NCBI GenBank assembly: GCA_902363375.1
Contig: CABIZX010000001.1
Span: 868,001 to 932,000, forward strand
Length of the DNA: 64,000 nucleotides
Direction: 5' to 3'
DNA from: Clostridiaceae bacterium
Lineage (GTDB): Bacteria > Bacillota > Clostridia > Clostridiales > Clostridiaceae
The notes beneath the pieces were generated by a model. That model was not told the DNA's origin and did no database searches. It worked only from the letters and a program-made list of their open reading frames with translations. The position numbers and the translations under genes are program-made. Below are positions 33,095-42,520 of the stretch, piece after piece. Numbering within the stretch: position 1 is the first letter of the stretch; each line of letters opens with the position of its first letter.

Positions 33095-33584
33095 GAAAAA
33101 TAGTAAAGGTAATGATGCAGTGAAAGAAAAGGGCGGAAGTTCTAAGATGGTTCTAATAATAGTGACTGCCATAGTAATATTTGTCCTTGTAAGTGGAGCT
33201 GTTTTTATAGGATATACAGTAGCAACAAAACAATCAGGTAAAAACAATGCTGAAGCTACTGAAAATACGGAAATATCCCAAGAAGCAACTTTAGAATTAG
33301 AGGAATTTTTAGTTAATCTAAGTGACGAAGGAAAGAGTAGATATCTTAAAGTTAGCATGTTTTTAGGATCTAATGCTGAAAACAAGGATTTACAAAAAGA
33401 ACTAACTACAAAAGTCCCACAAATAAGAGATTGTATAAATAAAATTTTAAGAACTAAAAAATCTACAGATTTCACTACTGAGGGAGAAGATTTGCTAAAG
33501 GAAGAGATAATTGTAAAAGTAAATGAAGCTTTAAATGGTGGTAAGATAGCTAATGTTTATTTCTCATCTATAATTGTTCAGTAG
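33087..33584 (+). CDS. fliL: Flagellar basal body-associated protein FliL
   Basis: A 165-residue single-pass membrane protein. It has a cytoplasmic Lys-rich N-terminus, a membrane segment around 20-43 (MVLIIVTAIVIFVLVSGAVF), a linker and a stomatin-like C-terminal domain (LEEFLVNLSDEGKSRYLKVS). FliL surrounds stator units. An AAAGGAG site lies inside motB. Confidence 0.93.
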   Translation: MSKKNSKGNDAVKEKGGSSKMVLIIVTAIVIFVLVSGAVFIGYTVATKQSGKNNAEATENTEISQEATLELEEFLVNLSDEGKSRYLKVSMFLGSNAENKDLQKELTTKVPQIRDCINKILRTKKSTDFTTEGEDLLKEEIIVKVNEALNGGKIANVYFSSIIVQ

Positions 33585-33591
33585 GTGAGCT

Positions 33592-33933
33592 ATGGGAAAT
33601 CAATTAACTCTTACATTATTAAAGTTATTGCTATTTTTCCCTTTAGTCATAGGACTAATCCTTTGGTTAGGAAAGACTGTTGAAAAATATAGTTACATAA
33701 ATAAAAAATCTAATATGAGAGTAATTGAGAGATTGGCCATTGGAAAGGACAACTCTCTACTCATTGTAAAAATAGAAGATAAATTTTATTTAGTAACTTC
33801 AGCTCAAGGAAAAATAGAAATTGTAAAAGAAATTGAAGGAGAAAGTTACAAAGAAATTGAAATGACTCAAGGAAAAGCTGATAGTGAGTTAAAACAACTC
33901 TTTAAGGATAAGTATCTAAAATGGAGAAAGTAA
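33592..33933 (+). CDS. fliO: Flagellar biosynthesis protein FliO/FliZ
   Basis: A 113-residue protein with one N-terminal membrane helix ([19 protein letters not shown]) and a short cytoplasmic domain with the FliO-type sequence [20 protein letters not shown]. FliO assists assembly of FliP into the export gate. Position before fliP agrees. Confidence 0.87.
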   Translation: MGNQLTLTLLKLLLFFPLVIGLILWLGKTVEKYSYINKKSNMRVIERLAIGKDNSLLIVKIEDKFYLVTSAQGKIEIVKEIEGESYKEIEMTQGKADSELKQLFKDKYLKWRK

Positions 33934-33965
33934 AATATTATTTTAAGAATAAAGGGATAATACAT

Positions 33966-34787
33966 ATGAAAAAAGAAAATTTAAAAAAGTTTATAAAGCC
34001 CATAGCATTAATACTTTTGGTGTTTTGTGTTATTTCAATTAGTGGTAAAGTAGCTTATGCAGTAGGGGATACCATGCCAATTCCTGATATAAATATATCC
34101 TTTGGTGATAGTGACACCAAAACACCTACTGAATATGTAGACAACATAAAATTACTATTAGTATTAACCGTACTTACAATACTTCCATCAATTCTTATTA
34201 TGACTACAGGATTTATAAGAATTGTAACGGTACTTTCATTCTTTAAAAGTGCCATAGGCGCTACATCACTACCAAAACAGATAATTATAGGCTTATCCTT
34301 ATTTTTAACTTTCTTTGTAATGGCACCTACCTTCACAGAGATTAATGAGAAGGCAGTTAAGCCTTATATAAATGAAGAAATAAAAATGGATGAAGCTATA
34401 GATATAGGTATAAAGCCCATGAGAGAGTTTATGTTAAAACAAACAAGGGTAAAGGATTTACAACTATTTCTCGAAGCTGGAAAGGTAGAAGATGCTGTTA
34501 AAGTAGAAACTGATGATGAAGGCAATGAAACCTATAATTATGATGCAGTTCCACTTTATACAATTGTACCTGCATTTGCTATAAGTGAGTTAAGAACAGC
34601 GTTTGAAATAGGATTTTTATTATTTATACCATTTATATTAGTAGATATTGTAACAGCCAGTGTACTTATGTCTATGGGTATGTTTATGTTACCGCCAGCA
34701 ATGATTTCATTACCATTTAAATTATTGCTATTTGTATTAGTGGATGGATGGAACTTATTGAGTCAATCCTTAATATTAGGATTCTAG
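33966..34787 (+). CDS. fliP: Flagellar export gate protein FliP
   Basis: About 273 residues from ATG 33966 with AAGGGA upstream; an in-frame ATG at 33921 overlaps fliO and is less likely. A signal-peptide-like helix (KPIALILLVFCVISISGKVA) precedes a periplasmic stretch, then typical FliP membrane motifs: TRIVTVLSFF-like FIRIVTVLSFFKSAIGATSL and FLLFIPFILVDIVTASVLMS with MGMFMLPPAMISLPFKLLLF. FliP forms the core of the export pore. Confidence 0.95.
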   Translation: MKKENLKKFIKPIALILLVFCVISISGKVAYAVGDTMPIPDINISFGDSDTKTPTEYVDNIKLLLVLTVLTILPSILIMTTGFIRIVTVLSFFKSAIGATSLPKQIIIGLSLFLTFFVMAPTFTEINEKAVKPYINEEIKMDEAIDIGIKPMREFMLKQTRVKDLQLFLEAGKVEDAVKVETDDEGNETYNYDAVPLYTIVPAFAISELRTAFEIGFLLFIPFILVDIVTASVLMSMGMFMLPPAMISLPFKLLLFVLVDGWNLLSQSLILGF

Positions 34788-34801
34788 AGAGGGGATATTT
34801 T

Positions 34802-35071
34802 ATGACACAGACTATGGTAGTTGCAATATTACAGGATATGGTAAAGACTGCACTGTTAGTAGCTGGACCAATACTCATTGTAGCTACAGTAGTGGGACTT
34901 TTAATAAGTATTTTTCAAGCTACAACTCAAATACAAGAGCAAACTTTAACTTTTGTACCTAAAATAATTGCAGTAGCAGTAGTAGGAATAATTATGGCTA
35001 CGTTTATGGGAAATACAATAGTAGGATTTACCCAAAGGATTTTTTCGATAATTTCTAATATAGGAGCTTAG
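34802..35071 (+). CDS. fliQ: Flagellar export gate protein FliQ
   Basis: An 89-residue protein with two membrane helices: VKTALLVAGPILIVATVVGL and KIIAVAVVGIIMATFMGN. The motif LISIFQATTQIQEQTLTFVP is the family hallmark. GAGGGGA lies just before ATG 34802; the ATG at 34748 is inside fliP and lacks a site. Length is normal. Confidence 0.95.
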   Translation: MTQTMVVAILQDMVKTALLVAGPILIVATVVGLLISIFQATTQIQEQTLTFVPKIIAVAVVGIIMATFMGNTIVGFTQRIFSIISNIGA

Positions 35072-35082
35072 GTGGGATAACG

Positions 35083-36918
35083 TTGGTAGATATTTTAATG
35101 TTTATAGCTTTTTTAATGATTTTTATGAGGATAACATCCTTACTTTTTACAGTACCAACTTTCTTCCCAACAGGTACACCAAATTTAATGAAAATTGGTG
35201 TAGGACTTATTATATCAATGATTTTGTCTCCAGTAATTAATACTGAATCTTTACCAGAGATAACTAATACAATTACTTTAATAGTTCTCATGGGAAAAGA
35301 AGTAATTATAGGAGTATGTCTAGGATATATAATAAATTTACTGTTTAGTATTGTACAGATGGCAGGACAAATTATAGATTTCTCTATGGGATTTTCAATG
35401 ATGAGCTTATTTGATCCCGTTGCTGGTGAAAATATATCTGTAATGGGAAGATTGATGTATTGGATTTGTCTTGCTGTATTTATGCTAGTTGATGGACATC
35501 TTATTTTAATACAATGTCTTATTGACAGTTTTAAGTCAGTGCCCATAGGAACTGTAACTTTTAATAAAGAAATTTTAGGATATATTATTCAAGTTATATT
35601 TGAATTTTTTACTATAGGTATTAAAATTGCAGTACCAATAATGCTTATAATACTTATAACTGAAATTGTATTAGGTTTAGTATCAAGGATTATGCCACAG
35701 CTTAATGCTATGATATTAGGAATGCCAATTAAGATTTTTGTTGGACTTACAACCTTTGTAATTTCTATTCCTTTAATTATGAAAATTATAGCTTCAAATT
35801 TTGATGCTGTTAAAGATATATTTTCGGAAATATTCACTATGATGCCATTTATATTAATTTCGGCTTCTAACGATAGTGGAGATAAAACGGAAAAACCTAC
35901 ACCTAAAAAACTTCAAGATGCAAAGAAGAAAGGTCAGGTAGCAAAAAGTAAGGAATTATCCTCTGCATTAACTCTTTTAGCAGTAACCTTAGTTATAGTT
36001 GCTTTAAGCGGATTTGTATTAAATACATTAAAAGCAAGTATGAAGATGTATTTAGGTAGCTACTTGAATTTTGAGTTAAGTCAAGAAAGTTTAGTGGGAT
36101 TACTAATAAAAGTTATTATTGATGTTTTTAAGATATTTATACCAGTAGCAGTTCCCATTATGATTATAGGAATAATTGGAACTATAATGCAAACTGGATT
36201 TATACATACTTCAGATCCATTAAAGCCTCAATTTAGTAAGTTAAATCCTATAAATGGTTTTAAAAGAATGTTTTCATTAAGATCTTTAGTAGATTTAGTG
36301 AAAAATCTATGTATTGTTTCTATAGTGGGATATATGGGATATAAGTTCATAGTGGATAATTATTATAGTCTCTTAAATTTTGGAAACTATAAAACAGGAG
36401 TAATACTTACAGAATTAGTTGGTTTAATAATTGATGTTTTTGTTAAGGTTAGTATAGCCTTATTAATAATAGGATGTATAGATTTCTTATATCAAAAATT
36501 TCAACATAATAAGGACTTGAAAATGACTAAACAGGAGATAAAAGAAGAGTATAAACAACAAGAGGGAGACCCTGTAGTTAAGGGAAAGAGAAGACAAAAG
36601 CAAAGAGAAATGGCAATGAGAAGAATGATGCAATCAGTACCAGATGCTACTGTTGTAATCACAAACCCAACTCATATTGCAGTGGCTTTAAAATATGAGG
36701 AAAACAGTGGTAAAGCACCTATAGTTGTAGCAAAGGGTAGTGATAATGTAGCATTAAAGATTAAAGAAAAGGCCATTGAAAATAATGTACCAATTATAGA
36801 AAATAAACCATTGGCTAGACTCATGTTTAAAGAGGTGGAGTTAGATAAAGAAATTCCATTTGATATGTATAAAGCAGTGGCAGAGATATTAGTATTAGTT
36901 TATAAAATAAAGAAATAA
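35083..36918 (+). CDS. Fused export gate protein FliR-FlhB
   Basis: A 611-residue protein joining two usually separate components. Residues 1-255 are FliR, with several membrane helices and the QMAGQIIDFSMGFSMMSLFD motif. FlhB begins near 266 (DKTEKPTPKKLQDAKKKGQV), with four helices, then the cytoplasmic domain with the self-cleaving NPTH motif near 528-531 and VVAKGSDNVALKIKEKAIEN. The likely start is TTG 35083 with AGGTGGGA upstream. FliR-FlhB fusions are known in clostridia. The frame is continuous across the junction, so this is a true fusion. Confidence 0.95.
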   Translation: MVDILMFIAFLMIFMRITSLLFTVPTFFPTGTPNLMKIGVGLIISMILSPVINTESLPEITNTITLIVLMGKEVIIGVCLGYIINLLFSIVQMAGQIIDFSMGFSMMSLFDPVAGENISVMGRLMYWICLAVFMLVDGHLILIQCLIDSFKSVPIGTVTFNKEILGYIIQVIFEFFTIGIKIAVPIMLIILITEIVLGLVSRIMPQLNAMILGMPIKIFVGLTTFVISIPLIMKIIASNFDAVKDIFSEIFTMMPFILISASNDSGDKTEKPTPKKLQDAKKKGQVAKSKELSSALTLLAVTLVIVALSGFVLNTLKASMKMYLGSYLNFELSQESLVGLLIKVIIDVFKIFIPVAVPIMIIGIIGTIMQTGFIHTSDPLKPQFSKLNPINGFKRMFSLRSLVDLVKNLCIVSIVGYMGYKFIVDNYYSLLNFGNYKTGVILTELVGLIIDVFVKVSIALLIIGCIDFLYQKFQHNKDLKMTKQEIKEEYKQQEGDPVVKGKRRQKQREMAMRRMMQSVPDATVVITNPTHIAVALKYEENSGKAPIVVAKGSDNVALKIKEKAIENNVPIIENKPLARLMFKEVELDKEIPFDMYKAVAEILVLVYKIKK

Positions 36919-36938
36919 CGTAAAAAAGGATGATAATT

Positions 36939-39002
36939 ATGCTTAAAGATAAGGGATTTAGTATTAAGAATAACTTAGATACAATAATAGCATTTGGGGT
37001 AATTCTTATCGTACTAATGATAGTTATACCATTGCCACCATGGATGCTTGATATTTTCTTTGCCATTAATATTTCGATATCTATAGTTATAATGTTGCTT
37101 ACAATGTTTACCACGAATGTACTGCAATTATCAGTATTTCCAACTTTATTACTTGTAACTACACTATTTAGGCTAGCACTCAATGTATCATCTACTAGAC
37201 TTATTTTAGGTAAGGCAGATGCAGGAAAGATAGTACAAGCTTTTGGAGAATTCGTAATTGGTGGTAATTACTTTGTAGGAATAATAATATTTTTAATTAT
37301 TGTTATTATACAATTTTTAGTTATAACTAGCGGTGCTGGAAGAGTATCAGAAGTTTCTGCAAGATTTACTTTAGATGCAATGCCAGGAAAACAAATGAGT
37401 ATAGATGCAGATTTAAATGCAGGAATTATCACTGAAGAAGAAGCTAGAAAGAAAAGAGTTGATCTTCAAAGAGAAGCTGATTTTTATGGAGCTATGGATG
37501 GAGCATCTAAGTTCGTAAAGGGCGATGCTATTGCAGGAATTATTATTACTATAATTAACATCATAGGTGGGCTTGTTGTAGGAGCAGTAATGATGGATAT
37601 GAGTATTGGTGAAGCGGCGGCTAAGTTTACACAACTTACCATAGGAGATGGACTTGTAAGCCAATTACCTGCACTATTAATATCTACAGCTTCAGGTATA
37701 TTAGTTACTCGTTCAGGAAATGATGATAATTTTGGATCTCAAGTTTCCTCACAATTAACAGCATTTCCAGTAGTTATAGCTATAGCAGCCATAGTATTAT
37801 TTATACTAGGATTAATTCCAGGGATGCCTACATTAGTATTCTTTGCATTAGCAGTGGCTGCTGGTGCAAGTGCATATATGATGTACAAGGATGAGAAGGA
37901 GCAAGCTCAACAAAAAATAGATATAGAAGAAAAAGAAATTGTGGAGAGCGAAAGCAGAGAACCAGAAAATGTAATGAATTTAATTTCTGTAGAGCCTCTT
38001 GAAGTAGAAATAGGTTATGGACTTATTCCTATGGCAGATGAATCTTCAGGTGGAGATTTATTACAGAGAATTTCCTCTGTAAGAAGGCAATGTGCAATAG
38101 AGATGGGTATCGTAGTTCAACCTATTAGGATTAGAGATAATCTACAAATTAGAAATAATGAGTATGTAATAAAGATAAGAGGGACTGTTATTGCAAGAGC
38201 TGATATAATGCCAAGCATGTTCCTATGCATGAATCCTTCTGGAGAAGATATAAATATGCAGGGAATAAAGACAATAGAGCCTACCTTTGGAATAGAAGCT
38301 CTTTGGATAAATAAGGATCAGAGAGAAGATGCCGAAATAAAAGGCTTAACAGTTGTAGATCCTACTACAGTTATGGTTACACATCTTACAGAAACTATAA
38401 AAGCCCACTGTCATGAACTTCTTGGACGTCAAGAAACAAAAGTTATTTTAGACTCAGTGAAAGAAAAATATCCTACAGTTGTGGAAGAACTAGTGCCAGA
38501 TCTTATGACTATAGGAGAAATTCAAAAGGTTTTACAAGGACTTTTAAAAGAAAAAGTTTCTATAAAGGATATGGTTACTATTTTAGAGTGTCTTGCAGAT
38601 AACTCACGAAATACTAAAGATATAGAAATATTAACTGAGTATGTAAGATTTGCATTAAGTAGAACTATATGTAATGACTTAGTGGATGAAGAAAATAGGA
38701 TTACAGCAGTAACTATATCTCCGGATATAGAAAAAATAATAGGAAGTAATATTCAAAAATCTATGCAAGGGTCATTCCCAGCAATAAATCCAGATATTAC
38801 AACCGAAATATTTAATAGTATTAAAGCAATGTTAGAAAGCACACATTTTCCAACCAATATACCTATAATTCTAGTTTCACCGAGAATTAGACCTGCTTTT
38901 AGAAAGCTTATAGAAATGGTATTTCCAAACATTGTGGTGCTATCATTAAATGAAATACCTAATGATGTAGAGATAAGAACTGAAGGAGTTGTATCTATTT
39001 AA
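36939..39002 (+). CDS. flhA: Flagellar export protein FlhA
   Basis: About 687 residues from ATG 36939 (AAAGGATG upstream; ATG 36930 is too close to that site). The N-terminal half has eight membrane helices with the cytoplasmic FHIPEP-region sequence RFTLDAMPGKQMSIDADLNA, the family signature. The C-terminal half forms the nonameric docking ring for chaperone-substrate complexes. flhF starts on its stop codon. Confidence 0.95.
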   Translation: MLKDKGFSIKNNLDTIIAFGVILIVLMIVIPLPPWMLDIFFAINISISIVIMLLTMFTTNVLQLSVFPTLLLVTTLFRLALNVSSTRLILGKADAGKIVQAFGEFVIGGNYFVGIIIFLIIVIIQFLVITSGAGRVSEVSARFTLDAMPGKQMSIDADLNAGIITEEEARKKRVDLQREADFYGAMDGASKFVKGDAIAGIIITIINIIGGLVVGAVMMDMSIGEAAAKFTQLTIGDGLVSQLPALLISTASGILVTRSGNDDNFGSQVSSQLTAFPVVIAIAAIVLFILGLIPGMPTLVFFALAVAAGASAYMMYKDEKEQAQQKIDIEEKEIVESESREPENVMNLISVEPLEVEIGYGLIPMADESSGGDLLQRISSVRRQCAIEMGIVVQPIRIRDNLQIRNNEYVIKIRGTVIARADIMPSMFLCMNPSGEDINMQGIKTIEPTFGIEALWINKDQREDAEIKGLTVVDPTTVMVTHLTETIKAHCHELLGRQETKVILDSVKEKYPTVVEELVPDLMTIGEIQKVLQGLLKEKVSIKDMVTILECLADNSRNTKDIEILTEYVRFALSRTICNDLVDEENRITAVTISPDIEKIIGSNIQKSMQGSFPAINPDITTEIFNSIKAMLESTHFPTNIPIILVSPRIRPAFRKLIEMVFPNIVVLSLNEIPNDVEIRTEGVVSI

Positions 39003-40225
39003 TGATTATAAAAAAGTATTTAGCTTCGAATATGAAGGAAGCACTAAATAAGGTAGGTAAAGAATTAGGCAAAGATGCTGTAATCATAAGTCAAAGAGCT
39101 ATAAGAAAGCCGGGAATTAAAGGATTGTTTTCTCCTAAAATAGTAGAGATAACAGCTGCTGTTGAATCAAAAGTCGTGAACTCAGGTTTTGATGATAAAA
39201 ATATAAATAAAGATATAGATAAAGATATAGATAAAGAAAAGTATTTTGAAATAAAACAAGCAGAAAATAAGGAGCAAGCAGAAGATAAGGATTTAGATTT
39301 AAAACAAGAAGTTGAGGCTATGAAGAGTATTATTAATTTATATATTAATTCTAAAAATGAAAATTTGATAGAAAAAGAAGTTAAGCTAGAAGAAGTAAAT
39401 AAATATGATAATAAAGAAATTGATTTAGAAGAAGAAAAGAATAAAAAGCGCAGCAATTATTTTAAAGAAGTGGAAGAGAGGCTCATAGATTTTGATATAT
39501 CAAAGGATATAGTAGAAGAACTGATAGAAGCTGTTAAATTAAATAATAAAGAAATAGCTTCGATAGATGAAATCATGGAGATAATTAGGAAAGAGGTTAA
39601 TTCTAGTATAGAAATAGATTTAAGTGAAATAGAGGGAACTGTAGCTCTAGTAGGGCCTACGGGAGTAGGAAAAACTACAACTATAGCAAAGCTAGCTGGA
39701 AATTTAGCTCTTGTGAAAAAGAAAAAAGTAGGGTTAATAACTGTAGATACTTACAGAATAGGAGCGGTAGATCAATTAAAAACTTACGCAGATATTATGA
39801 ATATAGACTTTAAAGTGGTATTTTCCTTAGCAGAGATAGAAGAAGCAATAAATTCAATGAAAGATTGTGATGTAATACTGTTGGATACTACTGGTAGGAG
39901 CAGTAAAAATGCTATGCAAATAATGGAATTAAAAGCTTTCATTGAGAAAGCAAAGGTAGATAATACTTATTTAGTAGTAAGTGCTACTACTAAAAATATG
40001 GATATAGGTATTATAGCTAAAGGGTTTTCTAATATAAAATATAATGGATTAATAATTACTAAATTAGATGAAACTTCTTCCTATGGTTCTATATTAAATA
40101 TATGCAAAAGAACTCAAGTTCCAATTAAATTTATTACTCTAGGTCAAAATGTTCCAGAAGATATGAAGGTGCCAGTTAAAGAGGAAATAATAACATTAGT
40201 GTTAGGGGAAAATAGTATATGTTAG
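39002..40225 (+). CDS. flhF: Flagellar SRP-like GTPase FlhF
   Basis: A 407-residue protein. Residues 1-60 are the basic N-terminal region. Residues 65-170 form a Lys/Glu/Asp-rich linker with tandem DKDIDKDIDK units. The C-terminal NG domain has the P-loop VALVGPTGVGKTTTIAKLAG, then VDTYRIGAVDQLKTYA, DVILLDTTGRS and ITKLDETSSYG. FlhF helps place or count flagella with FlhG. It overlaps flhA by one or more bases (TAATG) and flhG by 7 bases. Confidence 0.95.
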   Translation: MIIKKYLASNMKEALNKVGKELGKDAVIISQRAIRKPGIKGLFSPKIVEITAAVESKVVNSGFDDKNINKDIDKDIDKEKYFEIKQAENKEQAEDKDLDLKQEVEAMKSIINLYINSKNENLIEKEVKLEEVNKYDNKEIDLEEEKNKKRSNYFKEVEERLIDFDISKDIVEELIEAVKLNNKEIASIDEIMEIIRKEVNSSIEIDLSEIEGTVALVGPTGVGKTTTIAKLAGNLALVKKKKVGLITVDTYRIGAVDQLKTYADIMNIDFKVVFSLAEIEEAINSMKDCDVILLDTTGRSSKNAMQIMELKAFIEKAKVDNTYLVVSATTKNMDIGIIAKGFSNIKYNGLIITKLDETSSYGSILNICKRTQVPIKFITLGQNVPEDMKVPVKEEIITLVLGENSIC

Positions 40226-41085
40226 ACCAAGCTTCACGATTAAGGCAAATGGTATTTGAAAAGCAAGAAAATAGTAATGAGAGTAATAGAAATACTAAGA
40301 TTTTTACCATAACTTCTGGTAAAGGTGGAGTAGGAAAAAGTAATGTGGTGATTAATTTAGCAATAGCTCTTAAAAAGTTAGGCAAAAAAGTTTTAGTATT
40401 AGATGCGGATTTAGGAATGGGAAATGCAGATGTTTTAATAGGTACTATACCAAAATATACAATATTTGATATAATATTAAATAATAAGTCAATTAATGAC
40501 GTAGTTATAAATGGTCCACTAGGAATAAAAATTTTATGTGGAGGTACAGGATTATCTAGATTAGATGATCTTAATAATGAACAAAGGAAAGTTTTAATTA
40601 ATAAGTTAGGCGAGATTAAGGATTTTGACTATATATTAATTGATACAGGAGCTGGAATAAATAGAACTGTTATGGCCTTTATAGAATGTAGTCATGAAGT
40701 TTTTATTGTAACAACTCCAGAACCTACAGCATTAACCGATGCATACAGCTTACTAAAGACAATATGTAATCATAACGTAAAATGTAATGCTAAAATTATT
40801 GTAAATAAAGTTTTAAGTAATGAAGAGGGCGACGATACTTTTAATAGGCTTAATAGCTCAGCAAAGAGATTTCTAGGAGCCACATTAGTTCATTTAGGAA
40901 ATTTAGCAGAAGATAAGAAGTTAATACAAGCTGTAAGAATGCAAAAACCAGTGGTATTATCATTTCCTAAAAGTGAGATAAGTAGAAATATAGAATCTAT
41001 TGCAAAAATGTTAGAAGGTATAAGCTATAGCAGCAGCAGTAGTATACAAGGGATATTTCAAAAGATGCTTAATATTTTTTCATAG
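40219..41085 (+). CDS. flhG: MinD-like ATPase FlhG (YlxH)
   Basis: A 288-residue ParA/MinD-type ATPase. The deviant Walker A is TSGKGGVGKSNVVINLAIAL near residue 34, the second motif KVLVLDADLGMGNADVLIG and the third DYILIDTGAGINR. An N-terminal QASRLRQMVFEK segment resembles the DQAxxLR motif that stimulates FlhF. It controls flagellar number and location. AGGGGA precedes the ATG. The PilZ protein follows. Confidence 0.94.
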   Translation: MLDQASRLRQMVFEKQENSNESNRNTKIFTITSGKGGVGKSNVVINLAIALKKLGKKVLVLDADLGMGNADVLIGTIPKYTIFDIILNNKSINDVVINGPLGIKILCGGTGLSRLDDLNNEQRKVLINKLGEIKDFDYILIDTGAGINRTVMAFIECSHEVFIVTTPEPTALTDAYSLLKTICNHNVKCNAKIIVNKVLSNEEGDDTFNRLNSSAKRFLGATLVHLGNLAEDKKLIQAVRMQKPVVLSFPKSEISRNIESIAKMLEGISYSSSSSIQGIFQKMLNIFS

Positions 41086-41094
41086 GAGGAGAGT

Positions 41095-41754
41095 ATGAAA
41101 GCTAATAATGTAATGGAAATTAATAAAAAGATAGAGCTTTATACAGAAAATCGAGAATTGGCAAAATCAATAATTCAAGATATAGATGAAGAATGTATAA
41201 ATATATCTATAGCCATACCTATATTAAAAGGTATAAATTATCCATTAGCTGTTGGAGAGTCAATTGAATGTAATTATAACGATGGTAAAGGAAACATATT
41301 TAAATTCAAAGCTCATGTAAAAGGAAGAAAGTTTGATAAGATACCTATGATTATATTACAAAGAGAAAGTGATTTAGAGAAGATACAAAGAAGAGATTAT
41401 GTAAGAATTCCGTTTACGAATAAAATAAAATATTCAGCTATTGATAAGTATAATGAAGGCATGCTAAGAGATATTGAACATTGCGATTATAAAGTAGGAC
41501 AGGCGTTGGATCTAAGTGGTGGTGGTATTAGAATAAATATAGGTGAAAGTCTTAACTTAGGTCAACTAATAATTTTAAATACCATAATTGACGATGAAGA
41601 GGTTATAGCACTTGGTAAAATAGTTAGAGATGAAAAACAAAATAAAAATGAGCATATATATGGAGTAAAGTTTAAATACATTAATGCTAAAGTAAGAGAA
41701 AACATAATAAAGTTCATTTTTAAAAATATGAGAAAATCAGTGAAAACAAAGTAA
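41095..41754 (+). CDS. PilZ-domain flagellar brake protein (YcgR/MotI type)
   Basis: A 219-residue protein with an N-terminal YcgR-like domain (about 10-100) and a C-terminal PilZ domain (about 105-215). The c-di-GMP-binding motifs are both visible: QRRDYVRIPF (RxxxR) and DLSGGGIRI (D-x-S-x2-G). By family it should bind c-di-GMP and slow or disengage the motor, as YcgR and Bacillus MotI do. AGGAGGAG precedes the ATG. Encoded between flhG and sigma-28. Confidence 0.9.
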   Translation: MKANNVMEINKKIELYTENRELAKSIIQDIDEECINISIAIPILKGINYPLAVGESIECNYNDGKGNIFKFKAHVKGRKFDKIPMIILQRESDLEKIQRRDYVRIPFTNKIKYSAIDKYNEGMLRDIEHCDYKVGQALDLSGGGIRINIGESLNLGQLIILNTIIDDEEVIALGKIVRDEKQNKNEHIYGVKFKYINAKVRENIIKFIFKNMRKSVKTK

Positions 41755-41767
41755 GGAGGTGAATGAC

Positions 41768-42502
41768 GTGCCTGTAGCTTATGATGCAGATGTTAAAGAA
41801 GAATTAATTAAAAAGAATATACCACTTGTAAAGTATATTGCGTCTAAAATTATCATAGGAAAAAATAAATATGTTGAATATGAAGATTTAATAAGTTATG
41901 GAATGATTGGACTTATGGATGCTATAAATAAGTATGATGACACTAGGGGTATGAAATTTTCCACATATGCCGCTATAAGAATAAATGGAAGTATTATAGA
42001 TGAAATAAGAAAAAATAGCCCAATATCCAAAAGAGCAATAGATAAACTTAATAAATATAATAGGGTAGTAGAAGAACTGCAAAATGAGCTTTATAGAGAG
42101 CCTAAAGATATGGAAGTGGCTGAGAGGATGGGAATAAATTTAAAAGAACTTACAGATATTCAGGGTTACGTAAACTATATTTCAATGATGTCCTTAGAAA
42201 CTATTTTATTTGGTGATGATGAAGACATGTCATTACTAAATTCTATAGAAGATACTAAAAGCCCATCCCCACAAAAGTCTTTAGAAGAAAAAGAAATGTT
42301 AGAGTATTTAAGAAAAGGACTAGACAATCTAAAGGAAAGAGATAGGCTTGTTCTGAATTTATATTATTTTGAAAGGCTCACTTTAAAACAAGTAGGAGAA
42401 ATATTAGAAGTCTCTGAATCAAGAGTTTGTCAGTTACATAGTAGAGCTATTTTAAACTTAAGAAAAGAAATTGAAAAACTTCAATATGATATTAAATCAT
42501 AA
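41768..42502 (+). CDS. fliA: Flagellar sigma factor 28 (FliA/SigD)
   Basis: About 244 residues from GTG 41768, which has AAGGAGGTG 7 bases upstream; GTG 41759 is part of that site. Region 2 is seen in DLISYGMIGLMDAINKYDDT with RGMKFSTYAAIRINGSIIDE, and region 4 in ERLTLKQVGEILEVSESRVC followed by QLHSRA. It directs transcription of the late promoters seen at 4217, 11198, 17762 and 20352, and FlgM (4285) inhibits it. Confidence 0.95.
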   Translation: MPVAYDADVKEELIKKNIPLVKYIASKIIIGKNKYVEYEDLISYGMIGLMDAINKYDDTRGMKFSTYAAIRINGSIIDEIRKNSPISKRAIDKLNKYNRVVEELQNELYREPKDMEVAERMGINLKELTDIQGYVNYISMMSLETILFGDDEDMSLLNSIEDTKSPSPQKSLEEKEMLEYLRKGLDNLKERDRLVLNLYYFERLTLKQVGEILEVSESRVCQLHSRAILNLRKEIEKLQYDIKS

Positions 42503-42520
42503 TAGGAGATAGGTGAAGAT

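Noticed and set aside
33008..33475. Minus-strand open frame of 155 codons
   Set aside because: It lies opposite motB and fliL, which are well supported; no independent evidence.
39196..39240. Tandem GATATAGATAAA-like units in flhF as a mobile or regulatory repeat
   Set aside because: They encode the charged DKDIDKDIDK linker in frame and are common in such linkers.
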